A DNA stretch of 63,884 nt, from contig NZ_VEVQ02000021.1 of NCBI RefSeq assembly GCF_006491595.2, positions 1-63,884 on the forward strand, given 5' to 3'. Every line of letters begins with the position of its first letter. Positions within the stretch are counted from its first letter, which is position 1. Positions 63,861 through 63,884 of the stretch are shown in pieces. The position numbers were made by a program, and so were the translations under genes. The notes beneath the pieces were generated by a model. It was not told the origin of the DNA and did not search any database. It saw nothing but the letters and a program-made list of their open reading frames with translations. This DNA comes from Flavobacterium jejuense (GTDB taxonomy: Bacteria; Bacteroidota; Bacteroidia; Flavobacteriales; Flavobacteriaceae).

Positions 63861-63884
63861 TTCTTTATCGCTTTTAAATTAAAA

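Overview
This window is a piece of a low-GC chromosome from the phylum Bacteroidota, most probably a Flavobacterium. The signs are type IX secretion (T9SS) C-terminal sorting domains on several secreted proteins, signal peptides of the 'FSQ/NAQ' type, promoters of the TAnnTTTG class, a lack of Shine-Dalgarno sequences, a GSCFA protein, OmpA proteins carrying PD40 repeats, and a stand-alone type VI-B CRISPR effector (cas13b). The last feature is known from fish-associated flavobacteria such as F. columnare, but the species assignment is inference.

Layout. 0-5.3 kb: a frameshifted sensor-kinase remnant with its NarL-type response regulator, a J-domain/KTSC protein, a BamA-like outer-membrane protein and an SPFH protein. 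5.65-8.73 kb: a two-gene cassette (DUF4365-like nuclease with a helical-repeat tail, plus a Shedu-like DUF4263 nuclease) sitting exactly at the 3' end of a pair of initiator tRNA genes and bounded by near-identical ~38 bp direct repeats; it is probably an anti-phage cassette. 9-12 kb: era and der GTPases. 12-15 kb and 24-25 kb: three paralogous T9SS-type secreted proteins. 16.7-21.1 kb: the leuA-leuC-leuD-leuB leucine operon, followed by a large TonB-plug/beta-barrel protein. 25-31 kb: TPM/LemA genes, a MerR regulator, an M23 peptidase and alaS. 31.7-34 kb: a frameshifted ridA, a lipoprotein and a GSCFA protein.

34-49 kb: an envelope locus with a lipoprotein-type TPR sensor kinase, a LuxR/NarL response regulator, a secreted TPR-CHAT protease, MORN-like secreted proteins, a DUF6498 membrane protein and two tandem OmpA/PD40 proteins. 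Four transcription units in it carry the palindrome GGCAATTGCC (one copy GGCAATTGAC) at exactly the same distance upstream of a TAnnTTTG-like -10 box. This predicts a regulon with a class-II activator site, most simply read as the target of the response regulator encoded in the locus.

49-54 kb: DUF4230, rhodanese, a DUF4874/DUF4832 T9SS protein and a long-form aromatic amino acid hydroxylase. 54.2-59 kb: the type VI-B locus, consisting of a 15-repeat CRISPR array (36 bp repeats, 30-31 bp spacers), a candidate rho-independent terminator at its distal end, and a complete 1155-aa cas13b with both HEPN RxxxxH motifs. No cas1/cas2 and no csx27/csx28 are visible. 59-64 kb: an RCC1-repeat T9SS protein flanked by two diverged ~600 bp non-coding direct repeats, then a PorE-like TPR/PD40/OmpA protein. 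Coordinates of short sites were counted by eye and could be off by one or two bases.
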